Below, piece by piece: positions 24,413 through 36,711 of a stretch of 64,000 nucleotides of DNA (positions are counted from its first letter, which is position 1; the number at the start of each line of letters is the position of its first letter). Below the pieces are notes generated by a model. That model made no database searches. It had not been told where the DNA came from and saw nothing but the letters and a program-made list of their open reading frames with translations. Made by a program: the position numbers and the translations under genes. The DNA is from Drosophila miranda (taxonomy: Eukaryota; Arthropoda; Insecta; Diptera; Drosophilidae), in contig NW_022881625.1 of assembly GCF_003369915.1 (NCBI RefSeq), positions 2,914,001 through 2,978,000 on the forward strand. The letters are read 5' to 3'.

Positions 24413-27400
24413 TATGCATTCTCAGCGTTTTACTGCACTTAATGAACAACAGGCGATGGTCTGGCCGAGACGCTTTGTTTACACTTGGCATTAAAACTGG
24501 AAAAACAAAGGGAAATAACCAAAAATTCTAGTATGAAGAAAAAAAGTACTCGGGTGTGGCAGAAAAAAACTACAATCTTGATCTACAAATGAAGTTTTTT
24601 TACAGTGAAATATATACTTGACTTGTAGTGAAACGCAGCCCCGAAATTGTCATCATAAAAACTTCGTAATTAAGATGAATGCGTGAGGAGATGGAGCTGG
24701 AACTGAGACCAAGCATGACTTCATGCTGAACCGCCTCCGAGTGGCATCCGCAGATAAAAAGCAACAAAATATAGTTGTATACAAGAAATGTTTAGCTGGC
24801 ACCGAAATACGGACAGCTCACAAACACATGGACACATGCTTAACTTAACTAAAGTGGATACACACACATGCATCGCATATACATGCTCTATATTGGGTAT
24901 ATACATATGTACTACTCGTACTCGCTGTGCACTTCATAAACAATTGGCTGGCCTACATCATGTACTCGTAGAACACACAACAAAAGATTTGAGGGGGTGT
25001 GTGTGGAGTGGACTGCGACCGATATGGACTGCGAAGCAATTGACGACGAACATGACGACGAATGGACCAACCACGATCCATTTGACGATCTGGAGGGTCT
25101 GGGCCAAGTGTGGAGGGCCCAAATCGCCAGCGCACGCGAAAGCATGCGCTCGGGCGGCGACTATTGATGTGCCCAATCGGCGATTCAGAGACAGCCACTG
25201 CAACAAAGAAAGGCAGTCAATACACGACAACACGAAAAACGGCCAAAACACACGAAATCCACACTTACCTGCCAATACACAGACAGAGCTGACCAACAAG
25301 AAGCTGCCTCGCCATCAACATAAACAATTTCCTGCCAAATGGGAGGAAAATGAGGCCCCTAATGATGACGCTGCTACCACACCATCACAATGACGTCACG
25401 CAACTCAGAACCAACAGCTGCCATTCCAAACGACGACGCAGATGCTGGCGTCTGTTGCTGCTCCACTGGGTCACACCCGTTTCTCATGCCATTATGTGAG
25501 GGCGGGATGGCCCGGTGTTGAGCCGCCGGACGCCAGCAAATCCTGCAAAGGAAGAAGAACCAGGAGAGAGGCTGCCGATAAAAGCACACAAAATACTCAC
25601 CTGCAGTTCTTACGCCAACACAAACCAGACAAGGGCCGCCAGCAACAACATCCAAATTGACGACAGGCACCCGTAAGTAAACACGAATTAAATCCACACG
25701 CCACAACAAACACCTCCTCACCTGGGTGGCCGGACCAGCAGCCATCCAAAACGCAACTACAAATTGACGACGAACGTGGCCGAGGAGGCCAGGCCAATCC
25801 ACCTGACAACGCATCCTGGTGGCCGGACCAGCAGCCACTTGGATGCGGCCAATAACATGACTCGTTGGCATCACAGCCCGATGCCAACGCCAACACAAGG
25901 ACAATGCAGTCGGGTGGCCGGACCAGTGCCACTCGAGTGCAGCAGCCAACACCAACCAACGACAGATGCAACGTGGGCGGCCGGACCAGAGCCGATCGCC
26001 ATCTCCAACTTTTGCCCACGATGCACGCCATCTCCAAGTCCAGCCATCGCCACTAAATATCCCAGATGGTGCCACTAATCCTGCACAGGGGGACAACAGA
26101 GCCGGCCGGTATGCGGCGCAATGTTCTGCATTGCGTTTGCCATGCCGGCCGGTGCTTCGTTGTAGTTGTCCTCCTGTTAAAAATAGACGATATTTAAGTA
26201 TGTTTATTGTTGTGTAAATGTATTGTAATTATTGTTTGTTTTAACCTTGTATATATCTCTGTAGTTTTGTAGTCCTTATTTGTAGTAATTGTAGATAGAT
26301 TGTCCTTAGCTGTAATGTAATTTAATTAATTTTAGTTATTTATTTTAGCATAATTACCTTTCTTTCTTCTTCTTCTTTCCCAACTATCACCCATTCCCAA
26401 ATACCTGACAAGTGGTAACGCCATTAATGACCCAAAAATACCACGCCAATTAGAAAAATACCCGAGCCGATAACACACCAAAAAAGCTAATTCAAATTGC
26501 ATTTCTCAATGCCAGTGTGTTATCGGCCGCCAACTTCGGCAATTATGCCCAGCCAATTCCTCACCCACCCCCTACCCACTTCAAAGGCCACTAAATTCCA
26601 AATGAGGCTGAGCAGGATTAAAATTTACACTGCCAGCCTTCGCCACTCTGCCAAACGCCCCAACAAGCCATTACAACCGCCCACATGATGCTATGCGGTC
26701 GACTCTTCGGAGCGTCTCGCGCCCGGATCGAAAGATCCGGAAGTTGAAAGTATCCGGGCGGTTATACGGGAGCAGGCAAATTTCCCCCTTCCCATCCCAT
26801 CCCATCCCCTTATAACAGAGCAGCCAACACACACAGCACAAACACAAGAACACGAGCCATTTACCAAAGACAACACACACAGCCACTAAATCAGGAAAGC
26901 CATTAAATTTCCAATGCCTACTTATCGGTGCTGCTGCCCTCGGACTACTTTCATCTCACTCAATATTGGGGTGAGTGAAAGTAGAGCCGGGGGTGAGAGC
27001 ACCGGTAAATGCCGATCGGCGATCGGGCCGGTCGAGTTGAGGGGGAGAGTATGGGAGTTGGTGGATATATGAGTGTTCCACCATGAACCTCGTCCGCCAC
27101 TCACATCTCGTCCACCCGCTCGAGAGGTCGCGATCGTCGGACGTTTGAAAACCGTGTCGTGTCGTTTTTCGTGTCGCCATCACCATCTCCGTTGTCTTGC
27201 TGTGTTGCCCTGTTTTTCTTTTTGTGGTGTCTGTTGTGTGCCGTGCCGTGCCATGCCCCCTGACATGACAAAAAAGTCCCTTCCCCCCCACCTCCACTAC
27301 TACTACCGACAAGCTTTCTGCTCCCCAATAAATAACATTAATTTAAACGCCAACAAATAACATTAATTTACATATATAAACACAAACCAACTAGAGGAAA

Positions 27401-27505
27401 CTGTGTAAAGAGAGAGAAAGTGCCAATAAAAGACCTAATACAAACACAAAAAACAACTGCAATTAACTTGACGAAAGGGAAAAAAAACCTACACCAGCAA
27501 CTAAA
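24413..27505. other. 5' region of gene X copy B; no supported gene
   Basis: About 3.1 kb with a CA-rich and CAA-rich plus strand. It contains a degenerate repeat at 25725-25995 (annotated separately) and an acidic 47-codon frame beginning MDCEAIDDEHDDEW at 25024. There are AT-rich stretches near 26160-26360 and several short tandem motifs before the gene X start. None of this region is repeated in units C or D. It may be the native upstream region or intron of gene X, or unrelated DNA joined by rearrangement. Long minus-strand frames near 25374-26096 look like shadows of the repeat. Confidence 0.45.
25725..25995 (+). repeat. Degenerate repeat with GTGGCCGGACCAG spaced 65-95 bases
   Basis: The motif GGCCGGACCAG occurs at about 25730, 25822, 25918 and 25981, each followed by a GCC-rich then CAAC-rich stretch. 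The motif is close to perfect while the spacers differ, which suggests an old tandem array or a motif kept by selection. Confidence 0.6.
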
Positions 27506-28837
27506 ATGACAAGAGGAATGGCCAAGAGGGGAACGAGCAGGCGCCACAGCGATGGCGGCAGAGCGGCCCGCAGAGGCGCCCTAGCGGCAGCAGCAGCAGC
27601 CATCAACACCAACACCGCCAATAGCAGCAGCAGCAGCAGAGCCCTCGGCGCAGGCGCCAACACCAACGCCCCAGCCAATGCACAGCGCCGACGCCACAGC
27701 GACGGCGGCTGCAGCCAACAGGAGCAGCGAGCCAATGCCAATGCCAGTGAGTACAAGCCATTGCCATGGCCGATTTATCCACGGCCACAGCCACTCCCCC
27801 CTCGAGCCCCATCAACAGCAACAACAGCAGCGCCAATACCAACAATACGAACCGCAAATCCCGCAACCCCGCCAAATCCAAAAAAAACCCGCCAAACACA
27901 AAGGGAAGGTCCCCCCGAAGGTTCCACCGACAAGAATGGACTCAATGCGATGCCCTTTCTAGGCCAAATCCACACCAGTCCTCTGCTGTCCCGCCCAATG
28001 GGTCCAATAGGTCACGCTCACCCCCCCCACCTTCCCTCCGATGAGGGATTCAGATGGGTGAGCGGCAGCAGCCCAGACTCCCCTTCCCCCCAGGACATAA
28101 CTTACCCCCGGCTGCCCTGCAGATTCAATGCTGTGCCACAGATGGCTTCGATGGGACCACCGCCCGTGTTGAGCTCCCTCTGGACCGGCGGCGCTTCTCC
28201 GGACAGCCGCGGAGACTACTACGACGACCCTCACGAAGAGTACTCCGACTGCCGCTTCGAGGGCGACTACGAGGGCGACTACTCGATGCCCACCGAGGAG
28301 GACCAAGAGGAGGAGTCGTGCTCCCGTCAGAGCCAGAGCGAGTTCAGCTCGATAGAGCGCACCGAGTCGGACTCGGAGTGGGAGGAGCTCTCCGACGGCC
28401 TTTCCCCCAGGGTCTCCCCGCTGGAGTCCCTCGGCGCAGTCGTGCTCTCCACAATGCAGCCGGAGCACCGTCAGCGCATGGTGGCCTTGTACCACCTCGT
28501 CTTGGAGACCGCTGTGGTCAAGATGCTGGTGCTGCAGCTGCTGTGCTGCGCGGTGTTCTGGCTGGTCGAGAAGACCGTGGGCTTCAACGAAACCGTCGGC
28601 TCGAAGCGCCACCGATTGTGGAACAGCAAGTTCAAGCTGCGCACCATCCAGCGCCAGTTGCTGTGGCTCATGGCCAATGCCCGGGGCGACGAGACGCTCG
28701 TCTTCTTTGCCGTGCTCATGACCACGCCCTGGCTGTTCTCCCTCAGCCTCCTGGGATTCATCCTATCCCTGGCGGCGCTCCTGAAGAAGACCGTCGAGCA
28801 GCTGGTGTTCCAGATACGCCTGCACCTCGTGCTCTAG
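27506..28837 (+). CDS. Gene X copy B: uncharacterised acidic two-membrane-segment protein, 443 aa
   Basis: I do not recognise this family. The N-terminal about 150 residues are basic and low in complexity (Ala-, Asn/Ser- and Pro-rich). A proline-rich stretch (PPHLPSDEGFRW) follows. Residues about 233-295 form a strongly acidic, Tyr/Ser-rich region (DYYDDPHEEYSDC, TESDSEWEELSDG). The C-terminus holds two hydrophobic segments at about 338-356 and 399-427, joined by a basic loop (GSKRHRLWNSKFKLR), so the protein is probably a membrane hairpin. This is the only copy open from start to stop. An alternative reading is that GTGAGCGGC...CCCAG near 28057-28092 is an intron. The first about 135 residues come from sequence not shared with copies C and D, which start differently (MNPTI...), so the true N-terminus is uncertain. 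Confidence 0.6.
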   Translation: MTRGMAKRGTSRRHSDGGRAARRGALAAAAAAINTNTANSSSSSRALGAGANTNAPANAQRRRHSDGGCSQQEQRANANASEYKPLPWPIYPRPQPLPPRAPSTATTAAPIPTIRTANPATPPNPKKTRQTQREGPPEGSTDKNGLNAMPFLGQIHTSPLLSRPMGPIGHAHPPHLPSDEGFRWVSGSSPDSPSPQDITYPRLPCRFNAVPQMASMGPPPVLSSLWTGGASPDSRGDYYDDPHEEYSDCRFEGDYEGDYSMPTEEDQEEESCSRQSQSEFSSIERTESDSEWEELSDGLSPRVSPLESLGAVVLSTMQPEHRQRMVALYHLVLETAVVKMLVLQLLCCAVFWLVEKTVGFNETVGSKRHRLWNSKFKLRTIQRQLLWLMANARGDETLVFFAVLMTTPWLFSLSLLGFILSLAALLKKTVEQLVFQIRLHLVL

Positions 28838-29709
28838 GGGCAGCCATCGAGCAGAAAGCAGCAAGCAGTATCCAATCACACACTGACAGAAGACACACGG
28901 CAACACGCCCGACACTCCACCCCTCCCCTTAGAGATGTTTGCACTTCCATTTGGGCATCTATTTTCGTTGATGCTGGCATCGCAATACACGGAATCGTCT
29001 CTCCATTTTTGGCCGCAATGAAAATAGATACCGAAATATTCGAAATTCAAAGTCAATTCCCACGAGAGAGAGCGAGACAGGCCTTCTTATTTTGGTTTAC
29101 GGCCTTTCTTTCTTCTGCCTTTGGCATCGCCCACTCCACTCTCTTTATTTTTCTTGCATTAAATTGGCAATAATATGAACTCGCCTTCTCTTTCTGCTTA
29201 GTAGTATTCCCCTGTCGCCCACGCCCTGGCTGTTCTCCCTCAGCCTCCTGGGATTCATCCTGTCCCTGGCGGCGCTCCTGAAGAAGACCGTCGAGCAGCT
29301 GGTGTTCCAGATACGCCTGCACCTCGTGCTCTAGGGGCAGCCATCGAGCAGAAAGCAGCAAGCAGTATCCAATCACACACTGACAGAAGACTTACGGCCA
29401 CACGCCCGACACTCCACCCCTCCCCACAGAGATGTTTGCACTTCCATTTGGGCATCTATTTTCGTTGATGCTGGCATCGCAATACTTGGAATCGTCTCTC
29501 CGTTTTTAGCCGCAATGAAAATAGATACCGAAATATTCGAAATTCAAAGTCAATTCCCACGAGAGAGAGCGAGACAGGCCTTCTTTTGGTTAACGGCCTT
29601 TCTTTCTTCTGCCTTTGGCATCGCCCACTCCACTCTCTTTATTTTTCTTGCATTAAATTGGCAATAATATGAACTCGCCTTCTCTTTCTGCTTAGTAGTA
29701 TTCCCCTGT
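28733..29709 (+). repeat. Tandem duplication of the gene X 3' end, unit B
   Basis: CACGCCCTGGCTG at 28733 recurs at 29220, period 487. The content is the same as the unit A duplication: second membrane segment, stop and 3' flank. Confidence 0.9.
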
Positions 29710-30607
29710 CGACGATAGCCCGCATCCTCTGCGTTCCAGAATCTGCGGAAGTTTCCAGCGGGGGCTACTGGCGTGCATCAGCCGTCGAGTAGATTAAATG
29801 GGTACTCTGCCAGCATATATGTACTATGTGTGTGTGTGCCCAACTAACGCAGACAACTGCGTTCTAGAATGAAATATTAATTCATTGGATACGCACACAC
29901 AGATCCCCCTTCATCGCTCTCTGTTTCCCTCGGAGGGTGGCAGGGTACTGGGTGTCTACGCTGCTCGGCGCTGGCCTGTATCTAATCGCGCCTGCCTTGC
30001 TGTGTACCCACTGTAGATGCATATGTACATACAGTTGTTAATCAATGTCCGTTGATTGTCGCATCGTTGCTTGGAAGGGGAATCCCCCTAATATTAAAGC
30101 TGGGATCCTATGCCAGAGCAGAACGCTATACTTTTCATATCCCACCTTGGGTTTCCTTAACCAATCCCATAACTTTCGACATTGACAATGGGGCTTCATC
30201 AGCATTCGTTCGCTCACAGTCATTATCATAATGATGATGATAATGATAATAATGTGCATGTGTGTGGTGTGTGACTCTCGTTTTGGACCTGAGCTCAAAA
30301 GTGCAATGCACGGCAGAAAAATCAACACGAGCTGATTCAAGGGGTAAAGATATGTATCTTTGGCACACCGAAGTGCCGACACTCTTTCAATTCAAGCTTG
30401 TTCACAGCCCAGCGATTCGCAAATGCGGCCAATGAGTATGTGTTGTGAGTATAAAACAGCCCATCCGATCCGATCAGGCGATTCATCAGTGAAGATTTTC
30501 TCTCCTTTCGCTTTTCTGCATAGTGGGGTCCCAAGTGTGGGAAAAGCCACGAGGGCGTGAAACTCAAGAAAAGCATGAAGAAAATTACGATTGAACCGGT
30601 GACTAGC
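29710..30607. other. Spacer between gene X and painless, unit B
   Basis: Same content as 8421-9317, including the GATGAT/GATAAT microsatellite near 30229-30250 and the plus-strand TATA (TATAAAA at about 30450) with the initiator-like A at 30488. No complete gene. Confidence 0.6.
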
Positions 30608-32155
30608 TCATGATCTTCCTCGAGCGAACCGACTGCCCTTGTTCAACTGGGACGATGAGGTCTGAGCGTGTCCATCTCGGCCAGTGAGAACTTGCTCGTA
30701 GCGGGTCAGCAGATTGGTGCGGACAATGGCGCCGTTCAGTTCCGCCTTGGCCTTGATGGCCTGTGGGAAAAGAGAGGGGAGAAAACAGTTGGATAAAGCC
30801 GAGGAAGAAAAGGAAATATAAACCCATCTGAGTATCGCTGACAGCCAGACCATTCAGGAGATTGAACAGCACAATGGTCATGAAGAACACAAAGAGCAGG
30901 AAGATCAGGTAAGTGTAGACGCTGTCAAACTTTATGTCACCGGCATCAAATTCTCCCGTGAGCATCACAATCGTCTTGATGGGCACGGAGAATGTGTTGA
31001 AGTGACCATCATCTTCTCCCTCCTTTGCTGGCTCTGGCGTGCTGTCCTTCGGAGAGGAGCAGTCCACCTGGGGCTTGCCAAACAGTACGTAGAAGCACAG
31101 ACTAAACGTTAGCACAAAGATCGAGTAGAGAGCAAAGCTCTTGATGAAGCTGCTGGAGACGGCGCGCAGCATGAGCATGTGCGTCGAAATTGAGAGTACT
31201 GGAAGGGAGCCAACCAGCAGGCAGAACTCCACGGACACCAGCAGAATGGTGAAGACGGCCAGTATGCGCTGCGTCTCCTTGTCGTAGCTGGCTTCCATGC
31301 AGGTTAGGATCGACAAGACAATGAGAGCCACCTCCATCAGGTTCGTGATGGACCTGAAGTACAGCAGCGGCGACATGGCAAGCTGTATGACCTCTCGGAT
31401 CATGAGATACACAATCCCTATCCAAGAGAACAGGCCGAAGAGGGCAGTCAGGCCCGTGTGGTCGCTTTGGTGGAACTTAAGGAGCGTATGCGTGATAATG
31501 GAGGCAGTGAAGAGAGAGTAAAGTAGAAAGTGCTCCTCCAGCACTTTCAGGTCCATCTCCTGTATGGGAAGATCTCCGAACGCGCTTCTCGCCCCGATGT
31601 ACGCTCCCTGCCGTAGAAGCTCCTGTGCCACCTTTGTGTTGCGATACTTGACCGCATAGGAGAGTGGCAACAGGCCAGCCTTGTCCGCCTCATGTCCACA
31701 CGATCGCTCTCGAGCAGCAGCTGGAAGCAGCGCTGGTGGTCACAGAAGTCGTCCAGCGGCTGCTCACCCAGGCGACTGATAACCGCGTTCAGCAGCTTGG
31801 AATGCGATGTCAGCCTCAGCTGCGGATGCTTCAACAGCTTCTCTAGCGCCCTGTGGTTGCCCCAGATTACGGCCAACTCCACGGGGCTGATGTCGCTCAA
31901 TTTTGAAGGATTAATGTTGATGCCCGTCTCGAGGGTGGCCTCAAAGGCTCGCTGCTTGCCCCGCTTGATACTCTCCGCCAGCAGGGACTGATACTCCTCC
32001 TGGTTGGCATTGCATTGGTTGTCTGCGTTTCCGCTGTCGTTCTGGTGGTACTCCGCGAACTGTTGCTCGAACTGGTTCTCGTCTCCGTCCCGATTAGCGA
32101 GGGCTGCGCTCAACTGGCCCTGCGGATCGATGAAACCGCAGTTGTTAGAGCTCAT
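30608..32155 (-). pseudogene. pain: painless copy B, deleted and frameshifted
   Basis: The start SSNNCGFIDPQGQLSAALAN is kept, then a deletion joins ANRD to GDENQFEQQ, removing the first ankyrin repeats. A four-base loss at the VDINEAD block near 31690 shifts the frame. In the reopened frame (31670-30603) a second deletion joins LEEHF to LLYSLFTAS, removing about 95 residues including the first membrane segment. The next segments and the pore region are present, with a shorter loop before IKTIVMLTGEFDAG. The intron at 30761-30827 is intact. The C-terminus is lost as in copy A. Both deletions and the four-base loss are shared with copy C, so they predate the B/C duplication. Confidence 0.85.
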
Positions 32156-34470
32156 TCTGCTGTCTGCAAAGAGTCAAGTGAGAATGGGGAGGATGAGCTA
32201 TGTCTATGTGGGATTTCGTTAATCTTATCCAATCCACGCTGCGTATGAGTAACTTCTAATGCCGTTTCTATGAAAATGATGCCAGAACCCGCATTGTTAG
32301 AGCTCTGCTCTGGTCAATGGAGGGAGGTCTGACCCAACAGACGGTTTCTGTACAGACCTTGAAATGGCCGAAACAAAAGCATGAGAGTGGACCGACCCCC
32401 GCAACAAACGGTATTTGACAACGCTTCATGCTACGATGATTTTCACACAAATGACTGTCTGTCCATTGAGCTGGCCAGCAGCTGGAGGCAGAGCCACAGT
32501 CAGAGCCACAGTCACAGCCACATCCGCAGCCGAAAGCTAACCCCACAGGTTTCTCGAAAAATAAAAAACAAATCTTCGTTTTGGGGGCAATTAAAGAAAG
32601 CGTCTTTAAGTGGTTTTTGTGGTACCCGAACTACAGACTTAATTTGCCCTCCCGTGTAGTTATTAAATTATAACAATCCAACTGAAGACAAGGTAAGACA
32701 AAGCCTGAGAAGTACTCAGGGAGTGGCTTGATTGTTCAAAGTGATCTACAAATTTGAATCAAGTTTGGTGTTCGATCTCGCTCGCCGTTTGGTATATCAA
32801 AATTTAACGATCATAAAGAATAATCATAAAATAATCGACACATCAATATCAATTAGCAATCAATTGGTTACGCTTTATGCTTTGAATACTGTTCCGAATG
32901 GAGCTTTAGATAAAGCCCTGGGCAGTGCTGAAATCTTGCGATTTATAGGCGGCTCTTTTCGTAAATTTCAAGGCGGCTTCTTCTGTGGGATCTGATCCCT
33001 CCAGCCGTCAGCTCAACGTCTTCTCCGCTCTGTTGTGTTCTGTTCTGTTCTGTTCCGTCTGTCTGCTGTCTGCTTTGATGCTTGAAATGTGTGAGAAATC
33101 GGCTAATCACACATGAGACCTGGCTAATTTGAATATTCCCCCACTGATTGTTTATCAATAGCCTACGAATTGGGAATCAGGAAACATCGTCTTCTCTTTT
33201 GTAGGTAGCTCTTCGGCTAATGTTGCTTTAGTATGCAAACAAATTGAGGATTGTAAATGACGCCCCTGGGGTCAAAATTTGTCGTTGATAAGATAAACAG
33301 AATCGCACAATCACCTTCCTTAATTGGCCCTTTATTTGATATTTTCTTGTCTCCCATCTTAACCTCTTCCCCATTCTGGTATTTGTTTTTCCACCTGAGT
33401 ACGAGTATTTGCCCAAGCAATTGACAAACAACTTCATTGTTTGTCCAAGCTGAAGCTCGACCCAAAGTCTTACTAAGACATCGGTTGACAGAATGGCGTA
33501 ATATCACAATAATTAACAGAAAACTTAACAGCAAACGATTTCAAAAGTGAGCAACGCCTCTCTCAGTCGCATCTGACCCTAGCAATTAAGAGCACTACTT
33601 TCAGAAATATTGATGTAGTCAAGGTAATCTATACTTATTGCGAAAAGCTTCGGAAAACACAAATTGCCCTTAAACTCTTAAACATTTGCTTCATCTACGG
33701 AAACCAGTCGAAATCACAGAGTATATGGAGTCTGGAGTGGAATTTTATTCCCCCTTCTCTTGCAGCTCACATATGTATATACTATAACACTGGTAAAAAA
33801 AAAAGTAATCGTATCACTCTTGAATTTGAGAATAAATTTTGTCACAAAGGAAATGGAGTCCAACGACATTATTACTAGTTTTAAAAGAAAAATAATAATG
33901 AGATTATCTTCATTCGCGATTCGAAAACTGTTTCGACTTCTAATTTTTCGTTTGAGTGAATTTATATTTATAAACCTTTTAGCCCTGTTCTTCTTTTTGT
34001 CTGTGGGAACATCTGGAATTTGGAGACTGAGAGAGCTGCAGCCTAGGAAATGGCCCAACAAAATTGGCTCTGAGTTGCACACCGAATCCTCTACTAAAGT
34101 TCTTTGTGTTGGTGCAGCTGCAAAAGTGAAATCAGCAAATGACAACACTTCGGAAAGAGTAAGTAGAATGGGGACAGACGTGATTAATGTAAAGTTTTTA
34201 ACGCGATAAACTGAATATGTATATGTCCAGCTGCACAGGATCAGCCGCGTTTCTCCGATACGATATATACGTACTGTCTTACACTGCTATAACATTCTCA
34301 CATGATATTTAACCATCCCCTTCCCGAATACGTGATGTGATCATATCGAGAGACCCTCTAGCTGCGTGGGAGGAGGAGAGCAGAGTAAACACTAAACTAA
34401 ATTGCTTGTCCATAAAGTCTGTTTTTTGGCAAACTGTGCTTGGATTGTTTATCCAATTTATGGCATTATT
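32156..34470. other. Upstream and anonymous DNA, unit B
   Basis: The first 560 bases match the 5' flank of painless copy A. After AAGTACTCAGGG (the site where LTR element 1 sits in unit A) the sequence is found only in units B and C. It contains CTGTTCTGTTC simple repeats near 33030-33050 and one possible exon (annotated separately). No RNA gene is visible. Confidence 0.5.
33853..34209 (+). CDS. Possible exon of an unknown membrane-anchored protein
   Basis: The frame opens MESNDIITSFKRKI and has one hydrophobic stretch (FIFINLLALFFFLSVG) near residues 48-63, preceded by basic residues, like a signal anchor. After the stretch comes a soluble part (TSGIWRLRELQPRKWPNK). A strong splice donor GTAAGT at 34159 would end an exon in SER, but no acceptor exon is recognisable before the DINE at 34471. 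The frame is also open in unit C; because the units are nearly identical this says little about selection. I do not recognise the protein, and chance is possible. Confidence 0.3.
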   Translation: MESNDIITSFKRKIIMRLSSFAIRKLFRLLIFRLSEFIFINLLALFFFLSVGTSGIWRLRELQPRKWPNKIGSELHTESSTKVLCVGAAAKVKSANDNTSERVSRMGTDVINVKFLTR

Positions 34471-35140
34471 ATACCCGATACTCAAAATGAGTATTGGGGT
34501 ATATTAGATTTGTCGTAAAAGTGGATGTGTGTAACATCCAAAAGGAATCGTTTCCGACCCCATAAAGTATATACATTCTTGATCAGCATCAATAGCCGAG
34601 TCGATTGAGCCATGTCTGTCCGTCCGTCTGTCCGTCCGTCCGTCTGTCCGTCTGTCCGTCCCCTTCAGCGCCTAGTGCTCAAAGACTATAAGAGCTATAG
34701 CAACGATGTTTTGGATCCAGACTTCTGTGATATGTCACTGCTACAAGAAAATTTCAAAACTTTGCCCCGCCCACTTCCGCTCCCACAAAGGGCGATAATC
34801 TGTGGCATCCACAATTTCGACGATACGAGAAAACCAAAAACGCAGAATCGTAGAAGATGACTATATCTTCTAGAGTGCAAAACCTGAACCAGATCTTATA
34901 ATTATTATAGCCAGAATCAAGAAAACAATTTCATTCTTTCTCGCTCTGTCTCTCTCTAACACACAGGTTTCATGGTCGGTTTTGCCAATTGCAAAATATG
35001 AGTTCAAGGATCTCAGAACCCATAAGAGCTAGAGCAAACAAATTTGGTATCCACACTCCTGTGATATCGGATCTTGACCGTTTTGTGTCAAAATTTCGCC
35101 ACACCCCCTTCCGCCCCCACAAAGAACGAAAATCTGTTGC
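34471..35140 (+). mobile_element. DINE-1-like element, 3' truncated
   Basis: It starts ATACCCGATACTCAAAATG and includes the GTCCGTCTGTCC core near 34616-34660. It ends early after the CCCCACAAAGAACGAAAATC block, lacking the usual CAACTCACAACG end. The identical truncation occurs in unit C, as expected for a duplicated segment. Confidence 0.65.
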
Positions 35141-36342
35141 AGACCAGATCTGCAGTAAGATCGGTCCTTGTTTGTGAGTTAATCATTTTTAGTTTTTCAA
35201 AATCTAAAGTTAGTTGATCCACCTTAAATTTTTCTTATATGTTTGTTTTTATAATCTAATATAACCTAATTGAACTTATATATTTATTAATACAACTTTT
35301 GCTCACGAACTATCCGGTAGGGGTCGTCCTTCTTAGTTTGGCTGACAGATCTTCGAACGGGTCTTCCTTCTTGATTTGGCTGACAGGTCTTCGAACGGGT
35401 CTTCCTTCTTAAATTTCTTTGTTTAACTGGGTCTTCTGGGGGTCTTCCTTCTTTGGTTTAGCTGATAGTTTCACTTTCTTTGTGTTTTGGTTTGGTTGGT
35501 TTTGTTTAAAAATTTGGTTTTTTTTTTTTTTGTATTTTTGAATTGTCTTGATTAGCTTTTGTATTTATTTGTATTTTGTATTGTATTTGTATTTGTATTT
35601 GTATTGTATATTGTATTTATTTTTGCACACCCTAAGCTCCGGTTTGTTTCCTTTTTATCTCACTTTTTCTTATCTTATATCTCACAGTCACTCCGCGTTT
35701 TTATATCTAAAGGATTTATTCCATTAATTAATTGTCCTTCGGGTTTCGGCACGACGCAACACTTTTATTATTCGGTGCTTTTTATACAACATCGCCCCAC
35801 GTTGGGCGCCAATTAAATAACTGCGGTAGCGGATTGTGTTTTTAAAAAGTTTTTATTTTACTTCTAACTTCACTGATATAGATTTAAGTAGAGGGTCAGA
35901 AAGGATTCCGGGCAAAGGGTTTGCGCGATCTTAATTTTTAGCTCGACTTTGCGGTGTCGCTTCTGGATCAAGACTGACTTGAACTTTCTGATCTTTGCAT
36001 CGTTGATCCCTTTCGGGAATAGTTTTTCTATAAACATTTCAATTGATTTCGCCATCCCGAGTATTGGATTTCGTCATCCAAAGAGAGAACTGTAAAATGC
36101 CTAAAGTGCAGGATCTGCAGAAAGCCGGGAGTGAGATTGTTTATGAGAAGCCGGGTGTGGGCAAACATTGGTTTTCCATTTAGGCGAGTGTCAAATATTG
36201 GGATTGCGGCGGGAGCCCTTGAGATTGTACATCTTAGAAATCAATTAGGCGGAGGCCCAAGATTGAAATTGTTTTCGTTTTGGAAAGCCAAAGATTGTTT
36301 ACAACTCGTATAAGAGCTCAATAGAATTGGGTACGTTAACTT
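35141..36342 (-). mobile_element. LTR retrotransposon remnant (leader, primer site, LTR), unit B
   Basis: A tRNA-Lys primer site at 35794-35811 in minus orientation shows that the flanking bases were a 5' LTR (right, up to about 36340) and an untranslated leader (left). The leader side includes a roughly 51-bp repeat of CTTCGAACGGGTCTTCC. The LTR side ends AACTGCGGTAGCGG near the primer site and starts near GTACGTTAACTT. No gag or pol follows. A 61-codon minus frame (MAKSIEMFIEKLF) inside the LTR is probably chance. Confidence 0.6.
35794..35811 (-). other. tRNA-Lys primer binding site in the LTR remnant, unit B
   Basis: On the minus strand it reads TGGCGCCCAACGTGGGGC, the same 18 bases as in both full LTR elements, complementary to the 3' end of tRNA-Lys (CUU). 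Confidence 0.8.
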
Positions 36343-36600
36343 ACAGGCTGAAAATATTCTACATTCTACAGCTAAAAATCTTGTACAGGCTTCTACAGCT
36401 GAAAATCTTGTACAGGCTGAAATATTCTACATTCTACAGCTGAAAATCTTGTACAGGCTGAAAATATTCTACATTCTACATGTGAAAATCTTGTACAGGC
36501 TTCTACAGCTGAAAATCTTGTACAGGCTGAAATATTCTACATTCTACAGCTGAAAATCTTGTACAGGCTGAAAATATTCTACATTCTACAGCTGAAAATA
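36343..36600. repeat. 110-bp higher-order tandem repeat, unit B
   Basis: Seven subunits occur in the order 42-27-41-42-27-41-42, each beginning ACAGGCT, so the period is 110 bp. It lies between the LTR remnant and the 3' side of the minus gene, with about 110 bp of AT-rich DNA before the gene's stop codon. Confidence 0.9.
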
Positions 36601-36711
36601 CATTAATTATGTATAGTACATGTATAATACATACTACATAAAATAAATAAAATAAAAAACAAATTATTATTATTGTTATTATTATTAAAATTAATATAAT
36701 TATACTACATA